Shown here one piece after another: positions 1 to 5,103 of a stretch of DNA of 37,487 nt (position 1 is the stretch's first letter; each line of letters opens with the position of its first letter). The position numbers were made by a program, and so were the translations under genes. Location of the stretch: positions 1 through 37,487 of IMG/VR virus record IMGVR_UViG_3300048672_000271, one strand, 5' to 3'. This DNA comes from a virus. The notes below the pieces were generated by a model, which was not told where the DNA came from, searched no databases, and saw only the letters and a list, made by a program, of their open reading frames with translations.

Positions 1-120
1 CAGGTCGGCACCGCACAGGTCGGCACCGCACAGGTTGGTTTTATTCTCTACTGCTGTTGTTTTGGTATCACCACCGGTGGCTATCACTGAGCCTGTAAAT
101 CTGTTTTTGATCTCGATCAC
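1..120 (-). CDS. Pentapeptide-repeat protein, N-terminal part (gene crosses the map junction)
   Basis: A GTG start at 120-118 opens a frame reading MIEIKNRFTGSVIATGG, followed by the first pentapeptide repeats (NLCGA, DLCGA, DL), and runs off the left end. GAGAGGGGG just upstream is a good ribosome site, and the start overlaps the stop of the preceding gene (GTGA). Phage proteins of this type usually begin MIEIK-R-TG before A(D/N)LXX repeats that fold into a right-handed quadrilateral beta-helix. The C-terminal part is at 37168-37487. Merging the identical 11-base ends gives one 142-residue frame; simple abutment would break it. Function is unknown. Confidence 0.85.
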   Translation of the reverse strand, partial: MIEIKNRFTGSVIATGGDTKTTAVENKTNLCGADLCGADL

Positions 121-365
121 TTTAGCCCCCTCTCAATCGCTTCCATTTTTCTATTGAACTCATAGGTGGCTTGACGCATAGCGGCGGGAGTGAGACGGAT
201 TATCTCGCCCTTGTCGGCTTCAAGTCGTGGCGCGGGGGTAGGTTCCTTCCATGTGAGCAAAATCCATCCGCATACTGAGATTATGAACACGGTTAGCACC
301 CCTGTAATCAAAGTTGATGCGGCACGAAGCGGTTGAGACTTGAACAGGTCGAATAGGTCTTTCAT
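117..365 (-). CDS. Small single-pass membrane protein (82 aa), unknown function
   Basis: It starts at the ATG at 365 (MKDLFDLFKSQPLRAAS), with GGGGTG six bases upstream. Residues about 16-40 form one hydrophobic segment, followed by a Pro-rich stretch (KEPTPAPR) and a charged helical tail ending IERGLK. It overlaps the upstream 58-codon gene by ATGA and the downstream pentapeptide gene by GTGA, so it sits in a tightly coupled operon. The frame is open further upstream, but that extension lies over a better-supported gene in another frame. I do not recognise the family. Confidence 0.7.
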   Translation of the reverse strand: MKDLFDLFKSQPLRAASTLITGVLTVFIISVCGWILLTWKEPTPAPRLEADKGEIIRLTPAAMRQATYEFNRKMEAIERGLK

Positions 366-538
366 GGCTTCACCCCGTACTCCAACGCCACAACTCTGAG
401 CAATATCTGGTCTGCCGCCCATTGGCGCAAACCTTGCGGGAAGTGGGTAAAAGCCATGCTGAGAATCACGCTCCTGTAGCAAGGCTTCCAATAAAAAGCG
501 TGTCTGCCATACCTGTCTAGCTTGCGTTGTGATTTCAT
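362..538 (-). CDS. Small basic protein (58 aa), unknown
   Basis: The ATG at 538 is preceded by AAGGGGGT, a strong ribosome site. The product (MKSQRKLDRYGRHAFYW...) is basic with many aromatic residues and ends EYGVKP. Its TGA overlaps the ATG of the next gene, and it begins shortly after the ribbon-helix-helix-like gene stops, which fits an early-operon gene. No family is recognised. The competing frame across the same bases lacks a ribosome site. Confidence 0.65.
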   Translation of the reverse strand: MKSQRKLDRYGRHAFYWKPCYRSVILSMAFTHFPQGLRQWAADQILLRVVALEYGVKP

Positions 539-552
539 GCTACCCCCTTGAG

Positions 553-720
553 TTATGCTTCTGCTGTCTCGTTTTTGGTTAGCTTTTCAATCAGTGGTCG
601 GCACATCTTTGAAACTGAGATTCTTTTCTTGTAGGCCAAATCCTTTATTTTCTTCTCTTCCTTTTCGGTACAACGGATTGTAATACTACCGTACATCGGG
701 ACTGTCTTTACCAAGTTCAT
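553..720 (-). CDS. Ribbon-helix-helix-like DNA-binding protein (about 55 aa)
   Basis: The product contains GSITIRCTEKEEKKIKDLAY followed by KKRISVSKMCRPLIEKL. This has the pattern of an Arc/CopG-type fold: a short basic beta-strand (SITIRC), helix A, then a turn into helix B. Such dimeric proteins usually repress phage promoters. The start is ambiguous. The ATG at 720 lies almost on top of the GAGG ribosome site, while the TTG at 714 has ideal spacing, so translation may begin at TTG. It is the second gene after the strong promoter at 905-932, so autoregulation is plausible but is inference. Confidence 0.65.
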   Translation of the reverse strand: MNLVKTVPMYGSITIRCTEKEEKKIKDLAYKKRISVSKMCRPLIEKLTKNETAEA

Positions 721-734
721 CACCTCGCTTTCGT

Positions 735-875
735 TTATCTGATTGCCACTAATGCCCATCCGTTTTTACCAATCATCGCAGATACGGCTTTGCGGTCATC
801 ATAGTCAAATACATCAAACTCTATTGTTTCCACCGGCCCAACATCAGGAGTTTTTCTTAACACATAGGTTTTCAT
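735..875 (-). CDS. First gene of the early operon, 46 aa, unknown
   Basis: ATG at 875 follows GGGGAGGCGGCAA. The product (MKTYVLRKTPDVGPVETIEF...) ends KNGWALVAIR. It is acidic in the middle (FDVFDYDD) and probably a small alpha/beta fold. It lies directly downstream of a near-consensus promoter, with a leader of roughly 25 bases, so it should be among the first and most strongly expressed phage products. Early phage proteins of this size often modify host enzymes, but nothing in the sequence identifies a target. Confidence 0.7.
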   Translation of the reverse strand: MKTYVLRKTPDVGPVETIEFDVFDYDDRKAVSAMIGKNGWALVAIR

Positions 876-904
876 TTGCCGCCTCCCCGTTGTTTGATGA
901 TTCC

Positions 905-932
905 AGTATAATAGTTATTTGTATCTTGTCAA
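905..932 (-). promoter_or_regulatory. Strong sigma-70-type early promoter
   Basis: The minus strand reads TTGACA (932-927), 16 bases, TATACT (910-905). This is one of the best matches to consensus in the window. Transcription would start near 898 and read 875 down through the pentapeptide gene and across the map junction into the recombination genes. The region just upstream (933-965) is very AT-rich, as in strong promoters with an UP element. Confidence 0.8.
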
Positions 933-978
933 CAAAATATTATCTATAAAGTAAATAATTCTTTTTCTCTTTCCCCCT

Positions 979-1003
979 TCCTTAGCCCCTCAGACTCTAA
1001 GGA
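979..1003. promoter_or_regulatory. Inverted repeat upstream of the early promoter (possible operator)
   Basis: TCCTTAG (979-985) and CTAAGGA (997-1003) form a perfect 7-base inverted repeat with an 11-base gap, about 47 bases upstream of the -35 box at 927-932. Its CTTAG/CTAAG half-sites match those in the palindrome at 31120-31131 beside the second early promoter. There is no U-run after it, so it is not a convincing terminator. A role as an operator is inference. Confidence 0.4.
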
Positions 1004-1063
1004 TTGCACTTGACACATGCAGGGTACTCGATATTCCCCGGTAGCTTACTTTGCGCCGCTACC

Positions 1064-1094
1064 AACTGCAAGGAGCGTCAACGTGCTTGCAGTT
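1064..1094. repeat. Perfect 9-base inverted repeat in the late/early junction region
   Basis: AACTGCAAG (1064-1072) and CTTGCAGTT (1086-1094) are separated by 13 bases. The stop codon of a small open frame lies in the loop. No T-run follows on either strand, so if it acts in termination it would be as a factor-dependent or RNA-stabilising hairpin at the end of the rightmost late transcript. Apart from this, the inverted repeat at 979-1003 and the doubtful small frame at 1078-1218, I see nothing in the stretch from 933 to 1251. Confidence 0.4.
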
Positions 1095-1218
1095 CTTCCA
1101 GCGCCACCCATTTAAGGGCCGGAAGGTCTGGGTCGGAATTAGCACCGTTGCCCAAATTTTGCTTTACATTCACTAGGTCGGAATGCTCGACGGTATTTAG
1201 TGCCGCACCCGCTATCAT
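1078..1218 (-). CDS. Possible 46-aa protein downstream of the HNH gene
   Basis: An open frame from ATG at 1218 encodes MIAGAALNTVEHSDLV and ends WVALEELQAR. There is no clear ribosome site (only GGCAAGAG about six bases upstream). It lies 33 bases after the HNH stop and fills an otherwise empty stretch, and the composition looks protein-like (acidic, amphipathic). I do not recognise it, and it could be a chance frame or the remnant of a longer gene. Confidence 0.35.
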   Translation of the reverse strand: MIAGAALNTVEHSDLVNVKQNLGNGANSDPDLPALKWVALEELQAR

Positions 1219-1251
1219 ACTACTCTTGCCGGAATCGGGTGATTGAACCGG

Positions 1252-1770
1252 CTAAAATAAATCTTGTTGAGGTCGTTTCTTTTTCGCGCGCCTTTTGGCT
1301 AATTCAGCCGTTTCTTTTTTATGGCAAGGGCAACATAACGTCCTGTAGTTTTCAAGGCCGCACAAACCCCCACCTTCAACGACAGGGTGTATATGGTCAG
1401 CATCCCACCATGAACGAGTGCCATACCAATCACACGGCCAGCCTTTGGCCTTCATGTGATGACGTACTCTTTCGGCCCGTTTATAGCGTTTTTTGGAGGT
1501 TATTTTCTGAATGAGCTTATAAGTTCTTCTTTGAAGGGAAACCGTGTCTATGCCGCATTTTGCACAAACGCCTTTATCTCTACGGAATGTTGCGGATCTT
1601 GCAAAGGAGGGATAACAGATAATCATGGCGGTTTCTGAGCATTCATCAGAACACCATGCCGTGCGTCTACCGGATAGGACTTTGCCACAATACCGGCAGA
1701 GATTTTCTCCAGCATCGTTTTTCTTGGGAGGGAATAATTTATGAGGCATTCCGCCTCGGTGGGTAGTCAT
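1252..1770 (-). CDS. HNH endonuclease with zinc-finger N-terminus (172 aa)
   Basis: The C-terminal half has a classic HNH nuclease core: DADHIHPVVEGGG, then ENYRTLCCPCHKKE, with the DH pair, the central Asn and the C-x2-C-H zinc knuckle in the usual order. The N-terminal half carries more zinc-type pairs (CRYCGK, WCSDEC, CAKCG). Phage HNH proteins of this layout are nicking or double-strand endonucleases and often act as mobile genes. The ATG at 1770 overlaps the stop of the 34-codon zinc-ribbon gene (ATGA). The pair has its own promoter (2029-2056) and a terminator-containing leader, so it is expressed separately from the lysis genes. Confidence 0.85.
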   Translation of the reverse strand: MTTHRGGMPHKLFPPKKNDAGENLCRYCGKVLSGRRTAWCSDECSETAMIICYPSFARSATFRRDKGVCAKCGIDTVSLQRRTYKLIQKITSKKRYKRAERVRHHMKAKGWPCDWYGTRSWWDADHIHPVVEGGGLCGLENYRTLCCPCHKKETAELAKRRAKKKRPQQDLF

Positions 1771-1871
1771 TTAACTTGCAGGTCTTCGCCACAAGTACAT
1801 ATCGGGAGAAGATTGTTTAAATCAAGTTCTTCCTGAGTAAACTCTTTTTTACATAATGGGCAATACCACAT
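1767..1871 (-). CDS. 34-aa zinc-ribbon mini-protein upstream of the HNH gene
   Basis: ATG at 1871 follows AAAGGGG. The product begins MWYCPLCKKEFTQEEL and ends CTCGEDLQVK, with C-x2-C and C-x-C pairs of a tiny zinc ribbon. Its TGA overlaps the HNH start, so translation is probably coupled. Another 34-residue MWYCP protein lies immediately upstream of the endolysin (3542-3646) in the same coupled arrangement. No function is known to me. Confidence 0.65.
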   Translation of the reverse strand: MWYCPLCKKEFTQEELDLNNLLPICTCGEDLQVK

Positions 1872-1890
1872 AATAAACCCCTTTATACGC

Positions 1891-1947
1891 AAAAAACCCC
1901 TCAGTATGATCGCGCCAACGATTCAAAGTAAGGGGTTTGGAGGGGTT
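1891..1947 (-). terminator. Rho-independent terminator in the leader of the HNH operon
   Basis: On the minus strand AACCCCT pairs with AGGGGTT, followed by a T-run (complement of 1891-1896). There are two alternative 5' arms: AACCCCT (complement of 1941-1947) and AACCCCT (complement of 1931-1937). Both can pair with the single 3' arm at 1895-1901. A smaller hairpin (ATCG/CGAT) sits in the loop. The structure lies between the promoter at 2029-2056 and the start at 1871, so it should attenuate the HNH transcript unless it is bypassed. Confidence 0.6.
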
Positions 1948-1952
1948 CTTTG

Positions 1953-1972
1953 CCAGCCACACTATGCGGCTG
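1953..1972 (-). promoter_or_regulatory. Leader hairpin carrying the TGGCTGGC element
   Basis: The minus strand reads CAGCCGC, ATAGT, GTGGCTG, a 7-pair stem (one G-T) that ends just before the terminator. The sequence TAGTGTGGCTGGC in it is matched, with one extra G, by TAGTGGTGGCTGGC in the other leader (31050-31063), also just 5' of a terminator. A role in antitermination is inference. Confidence 0.4.
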
Positions 1973-2028
1973 AAAAATGAATTATGTCTTTGTGGTAATA
2001 ATCCTACTTTAAATCTGTTGGCGTTGTC

Positions 2029-2056
2029 AACATATCACATTCACGCCGTTTGTCAA
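2029..2056 (-). promoter_or_regulatory. Sigma-70-type promoter for the zinc-ribbon/HNH operon
   Basis: The minus strand reads TTGACA (2056-2051), 16 bases, TATGTT (2034-2029), preceded by TGA as in extended -10 promoters. A second partial TTGACAACG copy overlaps the start site, so TTGACAA-CG occurs twice about 22 bases apart. The predicted leader runs about 150 bases to the ATG at 1871. Confidence 0.6.
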
Positions 2057-2128
2057 TTAAAACCTTTCAACAGTTAAAACAGCCATCAAAAAATATCCAG
2101 TACTCAGGGGCTTGCGCTATCCAGTACC

Positions 2129-2167
2129 TTACCTTTTTTTCCCGCCGCCGCACTTTTTTCCTGGCAT
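2129..2167 (-). CDS. 12-aa micro-ORF with a strong ribosome site
   Basis: AAGGAGG lies six bases upstream of the ATG at 2167. The frame MPGKKCGGGKKR ends at a TAA at 2131-2129. Such a ribosome site in front of a random frame would be unusual. It is the last frame of the lysis cassette, directly after the lipoprotein gene. The product is very basic and Gly-rich. It may be a real micropeptide, a leader, or the start of a decayed gene. Confidence 0.45.
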   Translation of the reverse strand: MPGKKCGGGKKR

Positions 2168-2180
2168 GGGGGCCTCCTTT

Positions 2181-2348
2181 CTAGGGTAGTGCCGAAATCG
2201 GTATCGTATTCCCATTCAGCCCGTCCAGTTTAACCGGCTTGTCCGTGGTTGAAGTGCAATGGATAATGCTGTTCACCGCGCAAATGGTAGTCTCGTTGTA
2301 GGCGCATCCGGCAAGCAACAGGATATAGATACAAAGTATATACTTCAT
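2181..2348 (-). CDS. Small lipoprotein (55 aa), possible outer-membrane spanin
   Basis: The N-terminus MKYILCIYILLLAGCAY is a lipoprotein signal with a lipobox (LAGC) and Cys15 as the lipidation site. The mature part is about 40 residues and contains two more Cys residues. The ATG overlaps the stop of the holin-like gene (ATGA) and there is no separate ribosome site, so translation is coupled. In Gram-negative phages a small lipoprotein after holin and endolysin is often the outer-membrane spanin. This one lacks the usual Pro-rich stretch, and no inner-membrane partner is evident, so that role is a guess. Confidence 0.7.
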   Translation of the reverse strand: MKYILCIYILLLAGCAYNETTICAVNSIIHCTSTTDKPVKLDGLNGNTIPISALP

Positions 2349-2512
2349 GGCTTATCGGAAGTGAATACACCTATCAGGCCAATCACGGCCAAACCTCCGG
2401 CAACGATGGCCTCTGTCTGCTCCGGTGTCAAAGCAACGCCACAGGCGGTCAGGATAGCGATAAGCCCCCGCCAGGTGCTAGGTTCTTTCATTCTTTCGAT
2501 AAGTGCGTTCAT
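2345..2512 (-). CDS. Holin-like small membrane protein (55 aa)
   Basis: GGAGGAAAC precedes the ATG at 2512. The product MNALIERMKEPSTWRGL has a charged N-terminus, then two hydrophobic helices (about 16-28 and 35-50) separated by TPEQTEA. It matches the size and topology of many small phage holins of the form KEPSTW-GL-A---GV-L-PE. It lies in the lysis cassette between DUF1353 and the lipoprotein. Holins form the membrane lesions that release or trigger endolysin. The XhlA-like protein at 3648-3950 is a second membrane candidate. Confidence 0.6.
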   Translation of the reverse strand: MNALIERMKEPSTWRGLIAILTACGVALTPEQTEAIVAGGLAVIGLIGVFTSDKP

Positions 2513-2520
2513 GTTTCCTC

Positions 2521-2880
2521 CTAGAAGTTATTGCCAATGCCGAAAAATGCCCCGATGCGTACCCCGATGTAACCTACCTTCTTTGTTATCCACCAGCTCG
2601 TAGTTCCAACGTCTATTTGAAACTGATCGTCTGCAAACTTTCTTTCCCATCTGTTTTTAGCATTTTTGCATCTGAAATCGTGCCGGCAAGAGGCTATCGG
2701 GTGATTGTGCCGCGGGAAGATACCTTGAAATATTAAAGGGACGCTCGAGCCATTCCATACAAAATCTTTCGGGACTTCTGACTCGGAACCATCAGGCATC
2801 AAAAGCGGTAGAGGTGCATCAAGCGCCCTATTGTCGTCAGTCCCGGGTACGTTCCGCATGTGGATTAACAAGTCAGCCAT
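2521..2880 (-). CDS. DUF1353 family protein (119 aa)
   Basis: The core FVWNGSSVPLIFQGIF, then HDFRCKN and DDQFQ, matches the DUF1353 family seen in phages and prophages near endolysin or tail genes. Its biochemical role is not established. The ATG at 2880 has GGAAAGGA upstream and overlaps the end of the preceding Cys-rich gene by eight bases. The length is usual for the family. Placement in the lysis cassette suggests a late function. Confidence 0.75.
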   Translation of the reverse strand: MADLLIHMRNVPGTDDNRALDAPLPLLMPDGSESEVPKDFVWNGSSVPLIFQGIFPRHNHPIASCRHDFRCKNAKNRWERKFADDQFQIDVGTTSWWITKKVGYIGVRIGAFFGIGNNF

Positions 2881-2980
2881 TCATGTATTCCTTTCCAACT
2901 TCGCAGTATTTAGCGTTCACACAACCAATGCACCTTGCGCCACGGCAGACGAAAGAGTTTATTTTGGAGTCTTTTGACAT
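2873..2980 (-). CDS. 35-aa Cys-rich protein
   Basis: MSKDSKINSFVCRGARCIGC, followed by a further Cys (KYCEVG), gives four Cys in CRGARCIGC-x5-C spacing and suggests a small metal-bound fold. The ATG at 2980 lies inside the end of the previous gene, and the stop overlaps the DUF1353 start, so it depends on coupling. It is too short for automatic callers. Function is unknown. Confidence 0.5.
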   Translation of the reverse strand: MSKDSKINSFVCRGARCIGCVNAKYCEVGKEYMNG

Positions 2981-3051
2981 TTGAGGCAACCGCTACAGTC
3001 ATTGTTTACTAGGCAAAAACCATTTAATTCAAAACAGAAGTGAGGTTCCAT
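2959..3051 (-). CDS. 30-aa Cys-rich protein downstream of the endolysin
   Basis: GGAGGCAAC immediately precedes the ATG at 3051. The product MEPHFCFELNGFCLVNNDCS and the following GCLKCQKTPK contain five Cys in 30 residues, probably zinc-bound. An in-frame ATG at 3117 overlaps the endolysin stop (TAATG) and would add 22 residues, but it has no ribosome site. It overlaps the next small Cys-rich gene by 22 bases. Confidence 0.5.
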   Translation of the reverse strand: MEPHFCFELNGFCLVNNDCSGCLKCQKTPK

Positions 3052-3116
3052 GTTGCCTCCATTGTTAATCCACCAGCACAAGTTAATAATATTAACATAT
3101 GCCCGTAGAGACTCCA

Positions 3117-3545
3117 TTACACTGTGGTCGGCCAGCGGTAAGAAAGCACTTCTGACTTGAGATAGGTTGAATATTTAACCTTATCCCCCTGATTCCCGCC
3201 TAGACAAACAATCTTATCCTCTCCTAAACTGGCCGTGTAGAAGGTAACGTGTCCAGAAGGCGGTGCGCCGCGTTTTAAGACCACAACGCAGCCAAGGGTG
3301 GGCTTGTCTATGCCCGTTCCCCATTTCAGCCAGCTACGGGCGTTGGCTAATCCAGTGCCTTTTATACCTGCCTGTTTGAAGCACCAATTTGTAAAAGACG
3401 AGCACCATGGTACGGAGTCCTCAGAAGCCTTGAGCGAAGTGCAAGCTGCATACTCAGCTATGCGAGGGTTATTGCCTGCCCCCGGCACTTCTGCTGTACC
3501 TAGTTCGCTTTCAGCGATTATCAGCCATTCGGGTTTGACAGTCAT
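3117..3545 (-). CDS. Endolysin, CHAP/NlpC-P60-type peptidoglycan hydrolase (142 aa)
   Basis: The sequence has the layout of TIGR02594/CHAP-type cysteine hydrolases: PWCSSFTNWC with catalytic Cys48, then SGHVTFY with His99, and GGNQGDKV as the third active-site strand. It spans one compact domain with no cell-wall-binding domain and no signal peptide, so export should need a holin. AGGAGCAAAG precedes the ATG, which overlaps the stop of a 34-codon gene. Neighbours (XhlA-like and holin-like proteins, lipoprotein) support a lysis role. Confidence 0.85.
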   Translation of the reverse strand: MTVKPEWLIIAESELGTAEVPGAGNNPRIAEYAACTSLKASEDSVPWCSSFTNWCFKQAGIKGTGLANARSWLKWGTGIDKPTLGCVVVLKRGAPPSGHVTFYTASLGEDKIVCLGGNQGDKVKYSTYLKSEVLSYRWPTTV

Positions 3546-3646
3546 ACTTTGCTCCTATTTGCTGGGTTCCATCTACACCGTGGGCAGTGTAGTCTATCCC
3601 TTCCATGTGCATTAACCGCCTTGCTCATGTAGGGACAGTACCACAT
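3542..3646 (-). CDS. 34-aa zinc-ribbon-like mini-protein upstream of the endolysin
   Basis: The frame MWYCPYMSKAVNAHGRD, then HCPRCRWNP, ends at a TGA overlapping the endolysin ATG. It has a C-x2-C pair near the end and a single Cys at position 4. Length, start (MWYCP) and coupling to an enzyme gene match the mini-protein at 1767-1871. The ribosome site is weak, so it may depend on read-through from the XhlA-like gene, whose stop lies two bases upstream. Confidence 0.5.
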   Translation of the reverse strand: MWYCPYMSKAVNAHGRDRLHCPRCRWNPANRSKV

Positions 3647-3647
3647 A

Positions 3648-3950
3648 TCATTCTAGGACTTTGACAATGTAGGCAACAACAGCAGAAATAACGATTGACA
3701 CAAACGCCGCAGCTCCGGTGATTTTAACATCAGCCTTTGCCCCTTCCAATTCGACCTGCCGTACTCTGCTGTAAAGCCCATCGGTGTCTGATTCAAGTTT
3801 GGTAATCTTCGTGCCTTGCGCGGCTATCGTTTCAAGTACGGTGATAAATCTCTCTTGCCCGTGTTTTAGGTCTTTCAGGCTTTCAGCTACGCTTTCCATT
3901 GTAGCCTCAAGCCCCCCGATAACTCCCTCTTGCTTGCATGGGTCTGCCAT
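3648..3950 (-). CDS. XhlA-like membrane protein, probable holin component (100 aa)
   Basis: TGGAGGTGAT precedes the ATG at 3950 (MADPCKQEGVIGGLEATMES). Residues about 10-75 form a charged coiled coil with a heptad pattern. They are followed by a single C-terminal membrane segment (about 77-97, AAAFVSIVISAVVAYIV). Haemolysin XhlA-type proteins share this layout and act with holins and endolysins. It is the first gene of the lysis cassette. A longer in-frame reading exists but would run into the preceding gene. Confidence 0.7.
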   Translation of the reverse strand: MADPCKQEGVIGGLEATMESVAESLKDLKHGQERFITVLETIAAQGTKITKLESDTDGLYSRVRQVELEGAKADVKITGAAAFVSIVISAVVAYIVKVLE

Positions 3951-3969
3951 ATCACCTCCAATCATTGAA

Positions 3970-5103
3970 TTAAACTTTGAATCTGCCGTTCTTGAATCTG
4001 CCGCCTTTTGGTCCTTGTATTGGGGTGGGTGCAGATTCTGGAAATGGTATACCTTGTCTTGCGTAATTGAATCTATCTCGCAAATCATCTATATGACCAA
4101 ATCCTAAATAAAAATCAGCATCCAACACCATTCCAGTAGTGTGGTGTTGTACTACACCGACCCCTGATGACGGATTTGGAAAGCCAAAAGAACCATAAGC
4201 ACTAAAAACAGTAGCAGGATGTGGAGAAAAAGATGCTTTACCATAACCAGTTACTGAATCGATCTGAGCAATCCAATTTTCCGTAGGATATAACCTCGCT
4301 TCACCTTCTGGGTCTGATGGAACTATCCCATCAACGCCTAAAGGATACGCATTTTTATTAAATATATTAGATACATATTCAGCATTTTCACCAGCCCAAG
4401 GATTGTTACCCCAATAACCTACATAAACGTGGTTTGGAGTTATGTATGATAGGACTTCATCTTGCCCACCATCCATAATTCCTATACCGATAAGCATTTG
4501 GTAGTTATCGTAATAACTCTGCCCAAGATAATCTAATGCTGTGTGCGTTGGGCCTCCATTAGCAGGTCCGGTGGCTCTGTTATACCAAGACTCGGTATCA
4601 TAAACTCCTTTTATCCAGTTAGTCGTATGGTTGTTGTAAGTTCTGTCTGGGCCATTGTAAACGTAATGTATTTTTTGATGTATTAACGGGCCTTCCAAGG
4701 AAACTTCAATATCAATATATGTAGCAGCATCTGATGCCCAATAAGTATCTTCACCGTCCATAGCATCAGAAAACCACAGTGCCATATCTACAATTCTGTA
4801 TCTAACTGTTGTGCCGTCATTGTCCCAATCAGGGGCTACAGAACCGCTAATATCCTCATTAGCGTTAAAACCTTGCTGTGGATTCCAAAGTCCTACCGTA
4901 TCTTGCAATGAGCCATTGTCTATCAAAGCACCAAAACAACCGAGTTCGTGAGCGTTTCTTAGGCTAACTGGATTCGACTGTTGGATGAACTTGTCAATAC
5001 CGTCAGGGGTGTTTTTGACAGTTATCTTTTTAATCCCCATTCCAGCGGTAGGATTAAAATCAATGCGTATAAACTCATTTTCAAGGTAAGGTGTTTGAGA
5101 CAT
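3970..5103 (-). CDS. Unrecognised late protein, probably tail/receptor-binding (377 aa)
   Basis: The protein begins MSQTPYLENEFIRIDF and is rich in Asn, Gly, Trp and Tyr, with many short beta-strand-like stretches. It ends KGGRFKNGRFKV, a basic repeated tip. There is no signal peptide, unlike the three genes before it. The ATG overlaps the previous stop (TAATG), with GAGGTGG upstream. The composition resembles carbohydrate-active or carbohydrate-binding beta-sandwich proteins. Its position after spike, fibre and a fibre-associated protein suggests a host-range function, but no catalytic motif is visible. Confidence 0.7.
   Translation of the reverse strand: MSQTPYLENEFIRIDFNPTAGMGIKKITVKNTPDGIDKFIQQSNPVSLRNAHELGCFGALIDNGSLQDTVGLWNPQQGFNANEDISGSVAPDWDNDGTTVRYRIVDMALWFSDAMDGEDTYWASDAATYIDIEVSLEGPLIHQKIHYVYNGPDRTYNNHTTNWIKGVYDTESWYNRATGPANGGPTHTALDYLGQSYYDNYQMLIGIGIMDGGQDEVLSYITPNHVYVGYWGNNPWAGENAEYVSNIFNKNAYPLGVDGIVPSDPEGEARLYPTENWIAQIDSVTGYGKASFSPHPATVFSAYGSFGFPNPSSGVGVVQHHTTGMVLDADFYLGFGHIDDLRDRFNYARQGIPFPESAPTPIQGPKGGRFKNGRFKV

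Noticed and set aside
743-949. Plus-strand open frame of 68 codons over the early promoter
   Set aside because: It is the antisense of a well-supported 46-codon gene and of the promoter, has no ribosome site and has a composition unlike a protein.
1252-1770. IscB/OMEGA-type RNA-guided nuclease, because an HNH gene follows a structured leader
   Set aside because: The protein has only an HNH core and zinc fingers, with no RuvC segments, and is far too short; the leader looks like an attenuator rather than a guide RNA.
2094-2128. Two copies of TATCCAGTAC (2094-2103 and 2119-2128) as a terminator or att site
   Set aside because: The copies are direct, not inverted, there is no stable hairpin before the T-run, and no integrase gene is present. 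They may be incidental or a weak operator.
3951-4088. N-terminal extension of the XhlA-like protein
   Set aside because: It reads the end of the 377-residue gene in another frame; the ATG at 3950 has GGAGGTGAT directly upstream.
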